Source: Pseudomonas violetae
GTDB taxonomy: Bacteria > Pseudomonadota > Gammaproteobacteria > Pseudomonadales > Pseudomonadaceae
Assembly (NCBI RefSeq): GCF_023072615.1
Contig: NZ_JAKNRW010000022.1
Location: 1-64,000, forward strand
DNA: 64,000 nt
Direction of reading: 5' to 3'
Each line of letters begins with the position of its first letter. Positions within the stretch are counted from its first letter, which is position 1. Of this stretch, positions 53,629 to 62,589 are shown in pieces. A model generated the notes under the pieces. The model searched no databases and was not told the DNA's origin. It saw nothing but the letters and a program-made list of their open reading frames with translations. A program made the position numbers and the translations under genes.

Positions 53629-53728
53629 TGTAGGAGCGAGCTTGCTCGCGATGGACCTGAGGACGCCAAGGGGTGTCAGGTTTCCCGCTTAATCGTTAAC
53701 GTCCATCGCGAGCGAGCTCGCTCCTACA
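53629..53728. repeat. Class A REPIN overlapping the benE stop codon
   Basis: TGTAGGAGCGAGCTTGCTCG and the inverted CGAGCGAGCTCGCTCCTACA. The interior matches the decayed copy at 8856. Its outer end supplies the TAG stop (53724-53726) of the BenE-type gene on the minus strand. Confidence 0.9.
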
Positions 53729-54917
53729 GGGCCTTGCGCCAGTTCAGGATCACCAGCGTCAACACCCCCGCCACAATCCCCCAAAACGCCGAGCCAATGG
53801 AAAACAGCGTCAACCCCGACGCCGTGACCATGAAGGTGATCAGCGCCGCTTCTCGCTCCTTGACCTCGGTCATGGCAACGCTCAAGCCATTGATGATCGA
53901 GCCGAACAACGCCAGCGCCGCAATCGACAACACCAATTCCTTTGGCAGTGCCGCAAACAACGCCGCCAGCGTGGCGCCAAACACCCCGGCGATGCCGTAG
54001 AAAATCCCGCACCACACCGCCGCCGTGTAACGCTTGTTGCGATCTTCATGGGCATGGGGCCCGGTGCAGATGGCCGCGCTGATCGCCGCCAGGTTGATGC
54101 CATGGGAGCCGAAGGGCGCCAGCAGCAACGACGCGATGCCGGTGGTGGTGATCAGTGGCGAAGCCGGCACGTTGTAACCGTCGGCCCGCAACACGGCGAT
54201 ACCTGGCATGTTCTGCGAAGTCATCGCCACCACGAACAGCGGAATACCGATGCTGATGGTCGCCGCCAGCGAGAAGTGCGGGGTGGTCCAGACCGGCGTG
54301 GCAATTTCCAGATGAAAGGCGCTGAAATCCAGCAGTCCCATGAATCCCGACAGGGCGGTGCCAATCAGCAGCGCGGCCAATACTGCATAGCGCGGTGACA
54401 GGCGCTTGATCACCAGGTAAGTGAAGAACATACCGAGCACCAGCGCGGTGCGATGCTGCGCGGCGACAAAGATTTCGCTGCCGATCTTGAACAGAATGCC
54501 CGCCAGTAATGCGGCGGCCAAGGAGGCCGGGATTTTTTTTACCAGGCGTTCGAAGCTGCCGGTCAGGCCACAGATAGTCACCAGGAGCGCGCAGGTGATG
54601 TAGGCACCAATCGCTTCGCCGTAGGTGACGCCGCCCAGGCTGGTAATCAGCAATGCCGCGCCGGGGGTCGACCAGGCGATGGTGATGGGCGTGCGATAGC
54701 GCAGGGACAAGCCGATGGAGCACACCGCCATGCCGATCGAGATCGCCCAGATCCACGACGAAATCTGCCCGCTGCTCAGGCCGGCGGCTTGCCCGGCCTG
54801 GAACATCAGCACCAGTGAACTGGTGTAGCCGGTCATCATGGCGATGAAGCCGGCGACGATGGCCGAAGGCGAGGTATCGGCCAGTGGACGAAGCTGAGTG
54901 TGCGTGGCGTCGTTCAT
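53724..54917 (-). CDS. BenE-family benzoate/aromatic:H+ symporter
   Basis: 397 residues from ATG 54915-54917 with AAGGA upstream. About 12 membrane helices (for example SAIVAGFIAMMTGYTSSLVL; TAVWCGIFYGIAGVFGATLA). BenE signatures: ITIAWSTPGAALLI, PLFVVAMTSQNMPGIAVL and FGSHGINLAAISAAICTG. No benzoate catabolic genes lie nearby; the divergent GntR gene and the purine genes beyond suggest another substrate is possible. The stop codon lies in a REP arm. Confidence 0.88.
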   Translation of the reverse strand: MNDATHTQLRPLADTSPSAIVAGFIAMMTGYTSSLVLMFQAGQAAGLSSGQISSWIWAISIGMAVCSIGLSLRYRTPITIAWSTPGAALLITSLGGVTYGEAIGAYITCALLVTICGLTGSFERLVKKIPASLAAALLAGILFKIGSEIFVAAQHRTALVLGMFFTYLVIKRLSPRYAVLAALLIGTALSGFMGLLDFSAFHLEIATPVWTTPHFSLAATISIGIPLFVVAMTSQNMPGIAVLRADGYNVPASPLITTTGIASLLLAPFGSHGINLAAISAAICTGPHAHEDRNKRYTAAVWCGIFYGIAGVFGATLAALFAALPKELVLSIAALALFGSIINGLSVAMTEVKEREAALITFMVTASGLTLFSIGSAFWGIVAGVLTLVILNWRKAL

Positions 54918-54964
54918 GACGGGCTGTTCCTTATTGGCAACGAAATTATCTGAAGCGACGCGAC

Positions 54965-55010
54965 CCCCTGCGGCAGCTCCTACGGGAATCGCATTCAGGC
55001 TGCGGATTCT
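54965..55010. repeat. Degenerate class C REP-type repeat
   Basis: CCCTGCGGCAGCTCCTACGG followed by ATTCAGGCTGCGGATTCTGCG resembles the REP family with AGGAGCTGCC...GGCTGCGATCT. Lies just upstream of the benE-type gene. Tentative. Confidence 0.45.
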
Positions 55011-55095
55011 GCGATCAAGCCTAAACTCAAAAGTAACCATTCGTTGCAATACAGCGGAGCCAACAATCAGCCATACAGTCGTGTTGCCACCATCC

Positions 55096-55107
55096 ATTGT
55101 GTACAAT
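55096..55107. promoter_or_regulatory. GntR operator upstream of gntR (55200)
   Basis: ATTGTGTACAAT, ATTGT-NN-ACAAT dyad, 92 bases before the GntR start and 178 bases before the benE-type start on the other strand. Same half-site (TTGT..ACAA) as the prp operators. Confidence 0.6.
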
Positions 55108-55199
55108 CGCGGTGTTTTTTACGCGATACTTGCCAGCGACCTACTGTGCCGTATTACAGTCACGGTCTATTCGCCGCAGTTCTCCCGACTCGAGTGCCC

Positions 55200-55964
55200 A
55201 TGAACGAACAGTTGCAGCCCCTTAAGAAACAACCGCGAGCAGGCAAAGCCGGTCGCAGCGGAACCCAGGACGATATTGTCTATGCGCATATCTTCGAGGC
55301 CATCCTCGAACAGCGCCTGGCGCCCGGCACCAAGTTGAGCGAAGAAGCGCTGGGGGAAATTTTCGGGGTCAGCCGTACCATCATTCGTCGCGCGCTGTCG
55401 CGCCTGGCCCATGAAGGGGTGGTGCTGCTGCGTCCGAATCGCGGTGCCGTGGTCGCCAGTCCAAGTGTCGAGGAAGCTCGCCAGGTGTTCCTGGCGCGGC
55501 GTCTGGTCGAGCGTGCGATCACCGAGTTGGCGGTGCAGCACGCCACAGCCGAGCAAATCGCCGAGTTGCGCCAGATGGTCAACGATGAGCGTGACAGCTT
55601 CTCCCGCGGCGATCGCGGTGCCGGCATCCGCCTGTCGGGCGAGTTCCACCTGAAGCTGGCCGAAGCCGCGAAGAATGCCCCGCTGATCAGCTTCCAGCGC
55701 AGCCTGGTGTCGCAAACTTCGCTGATCATTGCCCAGTACGAAAGCGGCAATCGCTCCCACTGTTCGTATGATGAACACACCCAACTGATCGACGCCATCG
55801 AGGCGCGCAATGGTGAACTGGCGGTGGATTTGATGATGCATCACATGGATCACATCGACAGCAAGCTCAATCTCGACGAGGAAAGTGCGTCGGACGATCT
55901 GCATGCGGTGTTCTCGCATTTGTTGCAGACCAAGAAGCCGGGGCGGCCTGCGGCGAAAATCTGA
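55200..55964 (+). CDS. GntR-family (FadR/VanR type) regulator
   Basis: 254 residues from ATG 55200; the upstream extension would run through the operator. A basic N-terminal arm, then the winged helix (DIVYAHIFEAILEQRLAPGT and FGVSRTIIRRALSRLAHEGV), then the FCD domain with metal-ligand His/Asp (SGEFHLKLAEAAKN; YDEHTQLIDAIEARNGE; MMHHMDHIDSKL). The C-terminal GRPAAK tail is basic. Divergent from the BenE-type transporter and followed, after a repeat, by the convergent guaD. Likely controls purine or aromatic uptake genes; target not proved. Confidence 0.88.
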   Translation: MNEQLQPLKKQPRAGKAGRSGTQDDIVYAHIFEAILEQRLAPGTKLSEEALGEIFGVSRTIIRRALSRLAHEGVVLLRPNRGAVVASPSVEEARQVFLARRLVERAITELAVQHATAEQIAELRQMVNDERDSFSRGDRGAGIRLSGEFHLKLAEAAKNAPLISFQRSLVSQTSLIIAQYESGNRSHCSYDEHTQLIDAIEARNGELAVDLMMHHMDHIDSKLNLDEESASDDLHAVFSHLLQTKKPGRPAAKI

Positions 55965-55981
55965 TGTTTCGTGGTGCGCCT

Positions 55982-56072
55982 ATCGCCAGCAGACTGGCTC
56001 CCACAGGGTTTGAGGTCGCACGCAAATCTTGTGACCCCCACAAATACCTGTGGGAGCCAGCCTGCTGGCGAT
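55982..56072. repeat. Class B REPIN
   Basis: ATCGCCAGCAGACTGGCTCC and the inverted TGTGGGAGCCAGCCTGCTGG, then CGAT, between the GntR and guaD genes. Confidence 0.88.
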
Positions 56073-56090
56073 AGCGGCAGGACAGGCAAT

Positions 56091-56128
56091 AAAAATCCCC
56101 CGGGCTGAAAAGCGACGGGGGATTTTTT
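56091..56128. terminator. Bidirectional terminator between gntR and guaD
   Basis: AAAAATCCCCC and GGGGGATTTTTT around a 15-base loop. It ends the minus-strand guaD transcript and can stop the plus-strand gntR transcript. Confidence 0.88.
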
Positions 56129-56142
56129 ATGCCTGAAAAACT

Positions 56143-57447
56143 TTACCGCTGATGCACCTGATTCCCCGCCGCATAAGTCTGCAGCACCGTCCGATCATCC
56201 CCCAACGTCATCAGTACAAACAACGTTTCGGCAATGTTACTGGCCTGCTTCAAGCGATAGCTCAGCAGCGGCGTGGCGTTGTAGTCCAGCACCAGGAAGT
56301 CGGCATCGGTGCCCGGTTTCAGCGTGCCGATCTTGTCTTCCAGGCGCAGCGCACGGGCACCGCCCAGGGTCGCCAGGTATAGCGATTTGAACGGGCTCAG
56401 CCGCGCGCCTTGCAGCTGCATGACCTTGTAAGCCTCATTCAACGTCTGCAACAGCGAGAAGCTGGTGCCGCCGCCGACGTCCGTGCCCAGGCCAACATTC
56501 AACTTGTGTTTCTCGGCCATCGGCAGGTTGAACAGGCCGCTGCCAAGGAAGAGGTTCGACGTCGGGCAGAAGGCGATGGCTGAGCCGGTCTCTGCCAGGC
56601 GCGCGCACTCGTCGTCGCACAGGTGCACGCCATGCGCGAACACCGAGCGCTCGCCCAGCAGCTGGTAGTGATCGTAGACGTCAAGGTAGCCCTTACGCTC
56701 CGGGAACAGCGCCTTGACCCACTCGACTTCCTTGAGGTTTTCGCTGATGTGGGTCTGCATGTACAGGTCGGGATACTCGCCGAGCAACTGGCCGGCGAGG
56801 GTCAACTGTTCAGGTGTGCTGGTCGGCGCAAAGCGCGGCGTCACCGCGTAGTGCAGGCGACCCTTGCCGTGCCAGCGCTCAATCAGCGCCTTGCTTTCGA
56901 CGTAGCTGGATTCGGCGGTGTCGGTCAGGTAGTCCGGGGCATTGCGGTCCATCATCACCTTGCCGGCGATCATGCGCAGTTCCAACTGCTCGGCGGCCTC
57001 GAAGAACGAATTCACCGATTGCGGATGCACGCTGCCGAATACCAGGGCGGTGGTGGTGCCGTTGCGCAGCAGTTCCTTGATGAAAATGTCCGCGACTTCG
57101 TCAGCGTGGGCCTTTTCAGCGAACTGACTTTCGCAAGGGAAGGTGTAGGTGTTGAGCCAGTCCAGCAGTTGCTCGCCATAAGCGCCGACCATGCCGGTTT
57201 GCGGCAAGTGGATGTGGGTGTCGATGAAACCTGGGGTGATCAGTGCATCCTTATAATGGTTTATCTCGATGTCCGCCGGCAGGGTTGGCAGCAGGTCGCT
57301 GGCGTGGCCAAGGGCGCTGATCTGGCCGTTATCCACCACCAGCAGGCCGTCTTCGAAATATTCATACGAGGCTTCGATACCGACTTCGGCGGGGTCGGCG
57401 ATGCTGTGCAGAATGGCGGCGCGGTAGGCTTTGCGAGTCAGGGGCAT
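56143..57447 (-). CDS. guaD: Guanine deaminase
   Basis: 434 residues, amidohydrolase superfamily. Converts guanine to xanthine, feeding the xanthine dehydrogenase encoded upstream. Metal and substrate motifs: PGFIDTHIHLPQTGMVGAYG (HxH), TQTHISENL, SVFAHGVHLCDDE, and LGTDVGGGTSFS (catalytic Asp). Length and the PQTGMVGAYG signature are those of GuaD. 37 bases after xdhC. Confidence 0.95.
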   Translation of the reverse strand: MPLTRKAYRAAILHSIADPAEVGIEASYEYFEDGLLVVDNGQISALGHASDLLPTLPADIEINHYKDALITPGFIDTHIHLPQTGMVGAYGEQLLDWLNTYTFPCESQFAEKAHADEVADIFIKELLRNGTTTALVFGSVHPQSVNSFFEAAEQLELRMIAGKVMMDRNAPDYLTDTAESSYVESKALIERWHGKGRLHYAVTPRFAPTSTPEQLTLAGQLLGEYPDLYMQTHISENLKEVEWVKALFPERKGYLDVYDHYQLLGERSVFAHGVHLCDDECARLAETGSAIAFCPTSNLFLGSGLFNLPMAEKHKLNVGLGTDVGGGTSFSLLQTLNEAYKVMQLQGARLSPFKSLYLATLGGARALRLEDKIGTLKPGTDADFLVLDYNATPLLSYRLKQASNIAETLFVLMTLGDDRTVLQTYAAGNQVHQR

Positions 57448-57484
57448 GGGGTTCTCAATTCTTGGTTCTTAGTTTCGTAGCAAT

Positions 57485-58330
57485 TCAGTTCGAAGCCTGG
57501 CTGCGACGAGAGGCTGGCAGCAGTTTGGCAATCGATGATCCGGCGCTGGCAGTCTGCTGGCCGAAGCTGGCGTTGTAAGTGGCGATGATTTCGCCAGCGA
57601 TGGAGATGGCGATTTCCACAGGCAGTTTGCCTTTGACTTCGCCTATGCCCATCGGGCAGCGCATACGTTGCAGTACGGCGCTGTCGAATCCACGGTCGCG
57701 CAGGCGGTGTTCGAACTTCACCCGTTTGGTCTTCGAACCGATCAGGCCGAAGTAGGTGAAATCATTGCGCTTGAGCAGCGCGGCCGTGAGTTCGAGGTCG
57801 AGTTGGTGGTTGTGGGTCATGACAATGCAATAGCTGCCAACGGGCAGGTTATCGATTTCATCCACAGGCTCTTCGCTGACGATCTTGCGTACGCCGTGGG
57901 GGATCTGCTCGGGAAATTCCGCTTCCCGCGAGTCGATCCAGCGCACCCGGCAGGGCAAGCTGGACAGCAGTGGCACCAGCGCCCGGCCGACATGCCCGGC
58001 ACCGAACACGGCGATCTGCGCCTGAACCTGGCCCATTGGTTCGAACAGCAACACGGTCACGCCGCCGCAGCACTGGCCCAGGCTGGCGCCGAGGCTGAAA
58101 CGCTCCAGGTGGGTGTCCTGCCTGCCGCTGGCAAGCATCTCGCGGGCGATCTGCATGGCCTTGTATTCCAGGTGCCCGCCACCGATGGTGTCGAAGGACT
58201 GGTTGGCGCTGATGACCATCTTCGAGCCGGCGTTACGTGGAGTCGAGCCGAGCTCTTCGATGATGGTGACCAGCACACAGGGTTCACCCTGGTGTTGCAG
58301 GTCGGCGAGGGCGTCGATCCAGTTGTACAT
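57485..58330 (-). CDS. xdhC: Xanthine dehydrogenase accessory protein XdhC
   Basis: 281 residues. Binds the molybdenum cofactor, promotes its sulfuration and inserts it into XdhB. CVLVTIIEELGSTPRNAGSK carries the conserved N-terminal motif, GQCCGG near residue 85 the Cys pair, and IAVFGAGHVGRALVPLLSSL the Rossmann fold. Separated from xdhB by a REPIN. Confidence 0.95.
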   Translation of the reverse strand: MYNWIDALADLQHQGEPCVLVTIIEELGSTPRNAGSKMVISANQSFDTIGGGHLEYKAMQIAREMLASGRQDTHLERFSLGASLGQCCGGVTVLLFEPMGQVQAQIAVFGAGHVGRALVPLLSSLPCRVRWIDSREAEFPEQIPHGVRKIVSEEPVDEIDNLPVGSYCIVMTHNHQLDLELTAALLKRNDFTYFGLIGSKTKRVKFEHRLRDRGFDSAVLQRMRCPMGIGEVKGKLPVEIAISIAGEIIATYNASFGQQTASAGSSIAKLLPASRRSQASN

Positions 58331-58367
58331 GTTTCACCTCAACATATGTGTTGTCTGTTCGGCCGTC

Positions 58368-58458
58368 ATCGCTAGCAGGCTAGCTCCCACAGGGTTTTTC
58401 GGCGTCCACAAAATCTGGATTCAGCACAAAATACTGTGGGAGCCAGCCTGCTGGCGAT
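58368..58458. repeat. Class B REPIN between xdhB and xdhC
   Basis: ATCGCTAGCAGGCTAGCTCC and the inverted TGTGGGAGCCAGCCTGCTGG, then CGAT, fill most of the 144-base gap inside the xdh operon. Confidence 0.88.
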
Positions 58459-58474
58459 TGGCCGCGCCACGGTC

Positions 58475-60874
58475 TTAAAGCGAAGCCAGCTCGGCCTCTG
58501 CTTCAACCGCCTTCGCCGCCTTCAACTGCCGCATCTGCTCACAGCCCCACAGCACCCGCTCTGGCGTCGCGGGGGCATCGATCTTCGGTTGATGCCTATA
58601 GTCACCCAGGCTCGCCACGGCATCCTTGATCGCGCACCAGGCCGCGATGCCGAGCATGAATGGCGGCTCACCTACCGCCTTGGAATGGAACACCGTGTCT
58701 TCCGGGTTCTTGCGGTTTTCCACCAGCTTCACCCGCAAGTCCAGCGGCATGTCTGCCACCGCCGGGATCTTGTAGCTGGCCGGGCCGTTGGTCATCAGCT
58801 TGCCCTTGTTGTTCCACACCAGCTCTTCCATGGTCAGCCAGCCCATGCCCTGGATGAAACCACCCTCGACCTGGCCGATGTCGATTGCCGGGTTCAGCGA
58901 GGCGCCAACGTCGTGGAGGATGTCGGTGCGCAGCATCTTGTACTCGCCGGTCAGGGTATCGATGATCACTTCGCAGCAGGCTGCACCGAAGGCGAAGTAG
59001 TAGAACGGCCGTCCCCGGGCCTGGCTGCGGTCGTAGAAAATTTTCGGGGTCTTGTAAAACCCGGTGCTCGACAGCGAGACCTGGGCGAAATAGGCCTGCT
59101 GGATCAGCGCTTCGAACGTCAGGATATGGTCGCGAACCCGTACGTGACCGTTGTGGAACTCCACGTCTTCTTCGCTGACCTTGTAATGGCGCGCGGCGAA
59201 TTCCACCAGGCGTTTCTTGATGATCTCTGCGGCGTTCTGCGCGGCTTTACCGTTCAGGTCGGCACCACTGGAAGCGGCGGTCGGCGAAGTGTTCGGCACC
59301 TTGTCGGTGTTTGTCGCGGTGATCTGCACCCGGTCCATTTCTACCTGGAACACTTCGGCCACCACCTGCGCCACCTTGGTGTTCAAGCCTTGGCCCATTT
59401 CAGTGCCGCCATGGTTCAGGTGGATGCTGCCATCGGTGTAGACGTGGATCAGCGCCCCGGCTTGGTTGAGGAAGCTGGCGGTGAAGGAAATACCGAATTT
59501 CACCGGGGTCAGCGCCAGGCCTTTTTTCAGGATCGGGCTGTTGGCGTTGTAGCGACGGATTGCTTCGCGACGTTCAGCGTACTGGCTGCTTTCTTCCAGT
59601 TCGGCGGTCATTTCCTCGAGCATGTTGTGCTCGACGGTCTGGTAGTAATGGGTGACGTTGCGCTCGGTCTTGCCGTAGTAATTGGCCTTGCGCACCGCCA
59701 GCGGGTCCAGGCCCAGGTGCCGGGCAATGGCGTCCATCACTTCTTCGATCGCGACCATGCCTTGCGGGCCGCCAAAGCCACGGTAGGCGGTGTTGGACGC
59801 GGTGTTGGTCTTGCAGCGGTGACCGTTGATGGTCGCATCGCCCAGGTAGTACGAGTTGTCGGCGTGGAACATCGCCCGGTCGACAATCGATGCCGAAAGG
59901 TCCGGCGAGCAACCGCAGTTGCCGGCCAGCTCCAGGGCAATGCCGTGCAGGCGCCCGGTGCTGTCGAAGCCCACGTCGTACTCGACGTAGAACGGGTGAC
60001 GCTTGCCGGTCATCAGCATGTCTTCGACCCGCGGCAGGCGCATCTTGGTCGGTTGGCCGGTGAGATGCGCGATCACCGCGCACAGGCACGCCGGGCTCGC
60101 GGCCTGGGTTTCCTTGCCACCAAACCCGCCGCCCATGCGGCGCATGTCGACCACGATCTTGTTCATCGACACGTCCAGCACTTCGGCCACCAGCTTCTGC
60201 ACTTCGGTGGGGTTTTGCGTGGAGCAGTAGACGATCATCCCACCGTCTTCCGTCGGCATCACCGAGGAAATCTGGGTTTCGAGGTAGAAGTGTTCCTGGC
60301 CGCCGATGTGCAGCGTGCCCTGGATACGATGTTCGGCGGTGTCCAAAGCATTCGCCGAATCGCCGCGTTGATGGGTGTGACTGTCGAGCACGAAGTGGCG
60401 CTTGCGCAGGGCTTCAACCACGTCCAGCACCGGCTCGAGATCTGCGTATTCGATGATCGCCGCCATGGCGGCCTTGCGCGCGGTTTCCAGGTCCTTGGCT
60501 GCCACGGCAAGCACTGGCTGGCCGACGAATTGCACGTCATCGATGGCCAGCAAGGGATCGCCCGGCATCAACGGGCCGATGTCTTTCAGGCCCGGCACGT
60601 CTTTATGGGTGATGGCGATGCGCACGCCGTCGAAGGCATAGCAGGGGCTGGTATCGATGCTGATGATTTTCGCGTGGGCCCGATCCGACAGCCGCGCGTA
60701 AACGTGCAGTTGGTTGGGGAATTCCAGGCGATCGTCGATGTACTGCGCTTCACCGGACACATGCTTGGCGGCGCTGTCGTGCTTGACGCTACGGCCTACT
60801 CCGGTGGTCAGGTCCTTGGCGAACAGTTCAGCCAGTTCGGCTTGGGTCTTCTCTACAGCGTGATGATTAGACAT
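58475..60874 (-). CDS. xdhB: Xanthine dehydrogenase, molybdenum-binding subunit
   Basis: 799 residues. Oxidises hypoxanthine to xanthine to urate with XdhA. Moco and substrate motifs: GGFGGKETQA near residue 255, AYRGFGGPQGM near 372, GTEMGQGLNTK near 495, and KAVGEPPFMLG near 735, which includes the catalytic Glu. The start overlaps the xdhA stop by eight bases (coupled). Complete. Confidence 0.96.
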   Translation of the reverse strand: MSNHHAVEKTQAELAELFAKDLTTGVGRSVKHDSAAKHVSGEAQYIDDRLEFPNQLHVYARLSDRAHAKIISIDTSPCYAFDGVRIAITHKDVPGLKDIGPLMPGDPLLAIDDVQFVGQPVLAVAAKDLETARKAAMAAIIEYADLEPVLDVVEALRKRHFVLDSHTHQRGDSANALDTAEHRIQGTLHIGGQEHFYLETQISSVMPTEDGGMIVYCSTQNPTEVQKLVAEVLDVSMNKIVVDMRRMGGGFGGKETQAASPACLCAVIAHLTGQPTKMRLPRVEDMLMTGKRHPFYVEYDVGFDSTGRLHGIALELAGNCGCSPDLSASIVDRAMFHADNSYYLGDATINGHRCKTNTASNTAYRGFGGPQGMVAIEEVMDAIARHLGLDPLAVRKANYYGKTERNVTHYYQTVEHNMLEEMTAELEESSQYAERREAIRRYNANSPILKKGLALTPVKFGISFTASFLNQAGALIHVYTDGSIHLNHGGTEMGQGLNTKVAQVVAEVFQVEMDRVQITATNTDKVPNTSPTAASSGADLNGKAAQNAAEIIKKRLVEFAARHYKVSEEDVEFHNGHVRVRDHILTFEALIQQAYFAQVSLSSTGFYKTPKIFYDRSQARGRPFYYFAFGAACCEVIIDTLTGEYKMLRTDILHDVGASLNPAIDIGQVEGGFIQGMGWLTMEELVWNNKGKLMTNGPASYKIPAVADMPLDLRVKLVENRKNPEDTVFHSKAVGEPPFMLGIAAWCAIKDAVASLGDYRHQPKIDAPATPERVLWGCEQMRQLKAAKAVEAEAELASL

Positions 60875-62321
60875 AAGCGGTCACCCGAGTCTCGATGTGC
60901 GGTGTTTGCAGTTCGATGAAGTATTTGCGCAGCAGGTTTTGCGCGCTGAGCAGGCGGTATTCCTTGCTGGCGCGGAAGTCCGAGAGCGGGGTGAAATCTT
61001 GCGCCAGGGCTGCGCAGGCACGTTCCACCGTGGCGTGGTTGAACGGCGCGCCGCGCAACACGGTTTCGCAGTGACTGGCCCGTTTCGGGATCGCCGCCAT
61101 GCCACCGAATGCCACGCGGGCATCGGCGATCACACCGTTTTCAATGCGCAGGTTGAACGCGGCGCAGACCGCGGAAATATCATCGTCCAGGCGTTTGGAC
61201 ACCTTGTACGCCCGGAACAGTTGTTCGGCGCTGGCGCGGGGGATGATGATCTTCTCGATGAACTCGCTTTCCTGCCGGGCGGTGACCCGGTAATCGATGA
61301 AGTAATCTTCCAAGGCCAGGGTGCGCCGGGTTTCGCCTTTGCACAAAACGATCTGCGCGCCCAATGCGATCAGCAGGGGCGGCGAGTCGCCAATCGGCGA
61401 AGCGTTGCCGATGTTGCCGCCCAGGGTGCCCTGGTTGCGGATCTGCAGTGAAGCGAAGCGTTGGAGCAATTCACCAAAGTCCGGGTACTCCGCTTTCAAT
61501 GCTTCGTAGCAATCCGATAGGGCTGCGGCGGCGCCGATTTCCAGGCGATCGGCGAAGTGCTCGATGCGTTTCATTTCGGCGACGTTGCCGACGTAGATCA
61601 TCACCGGCAAGGTGCGGTGGAACTGCGTGACTTCCAGCGCCAGGTCGGTACCGCCAGCCAGCAGCCGGGCTTGGGGGTAGGCGTCGTACAGGTCGGCCAG
61701 GTCGGCCACGGTCAGCGGCACCAGGCAGCGTTTGTCGCCGCTGTTCAGTTCGCCGGTATCGGTCGGTGCGATAGCCTTCAGGCGGGCGATGGTCTCGGCT
61801 TCACGGGCATCGAACTGGTCGGTCTGCTTGCCGCAGCAGGACTGCTCGGCAGCTTCCAGGATCGGCCGATAACCGGTGCAGCGGCAGAGGTTGCCGGCCA
61901 GCGCTTCATGCGCCTTGTGCGAATCGGGTTGATCGCTGTTCTTTTGCAGCGCGAACAGCGACATCACAAAACCTGGGGTGCAGAAACCGCACTGCGAGCC
62001 ATGGCACTCGACCATGGCTTTCTGCACGCTGTGCAGTTCGCCCTGGTGCTTGAGGTCTTCGACGCTGATCAGCTGTTTGCCGTGCAGGGACGAGACGAAC
62101 GTCAGGCACGAGTTGAGGCTGCGATAACGAATGTGCTCGCCGCCAGCGTCGTCCGTCTGCAGTTCGCCGACCACCACGGTGCAGGCGCCGCAGTCACCGC
62201 TGGCGCAGCCTTCTTTGGTGCCGGGTTTGCCCACATGGTCGCGCAGATAATTGAGCACGGTCAGGTTAGGGTCCAGGGCGTGCTCACTACGGAGTTCCTG
62301 GTTTAGTAAAAACTGGATCAC
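60867..62321 (-). CDS. xdhA: Xanthine dehydrogenase, FeS/FAD subunit
   Basis: 484 residues, GTG start (62319-62321) with GAGG upstream; no suitable ATG. Plant-type [2Fe-2S] near the N-terminus (EGCASGDCGACTVVV) and a second [2Fe-2S] (CGFCTPGF with CRCTGYRPI), then an FAD-binding domain (LLAGGTDLALE; LGGNIGNASPIGDSPPLLIA). First gene of xdhA-xdhB-xdhC-guaD. Tandem inverted-repeat sites lie upstream. Confidence 0.96.
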   Translation of the reverse strand: MIQFLLNQELRSEHALDPNLTVLNYLRDHVGKPGTKEGCASGDCGACTVVVGELQTDDAGGEHIRYRSLNSCLTFVSSLHGKQLISVEDLKHQGELHSVQKAMVECHGSQCGFCTPGFVMSLFALQKNSDQPDSHKAHEALAGNLCRCTGYRPILEAAEQSCCGKQTDQFDAREAETIARLKAIAPTDTGELNSGDKRCLVPLTVADLADLYDAYPQARLLAGGTDLALEVTQFHRTLPVMIYVGNVAEMKRIEHFADRLEIGAAAALSDCYEALKAEYPDFGELLQRFASLQIRNQGTLGGNIGNASPIGDSPPLLIALGAQIVLCKGETRRTLALEDYFIDYRVTARQESEFIEKIIIPRASAEQLFRAYKVSKRLDDDISAVCAAFNLRIENGVIADARVAFGGMAAIPKRASHCETVLRGAPFNHATVERACAALAQDFTPLSDFRASKEYRLLSAQNLLRKYFIELQTPHIETRVTAYV

Positions 62322-62377
62322 GGAAGGCCTCGCAGACTCATTATTGTTGTTAACCGCTTTGCACCGAATTTATCAGG

Positions 62378-62418
62378 TCTGACTTTTCGGTCAATGGTTT
62401 TCTGACTTAAAGGTCAGG
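62378..62418. promoter_or_regulatory. Tandem operator-like sites upstream of xdhA
   Basis: Two copies of CTGAC-N6-GTCA(G/A) within TCTGACTTTTCGGTCA (62378-62393) and TCTGACTTAAAGGTCAGG (62401-62418), 23 bases apart, on the same face of the helix. They lie 57-97 bases before the xdhA start and are probable binding sites for a purine-responsive regulator. Confidence 0.55.
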
Positions 62419-62589
62419 AAATCGCTGTTTGGCGATCAACAACGCGTTCCATCAGTATTGACCCTCTCGGGACTGCCTGCTTTTTTGCGGGAATCGTGCC
62501 AAAAACCGCCGGGTGTGCACTCCGCCATGACCCCTCATGTGCGCTACACTGCGCCGCCTGTGCAGATCGAAAGAGTTTGAAGGACAATC

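Noticed and set aside
58436-60919. Long plus-strand frame across xdhB
   Set aside because: Antisense shadow of a complete xdhB with intact molybdenum-cofactor motifs.
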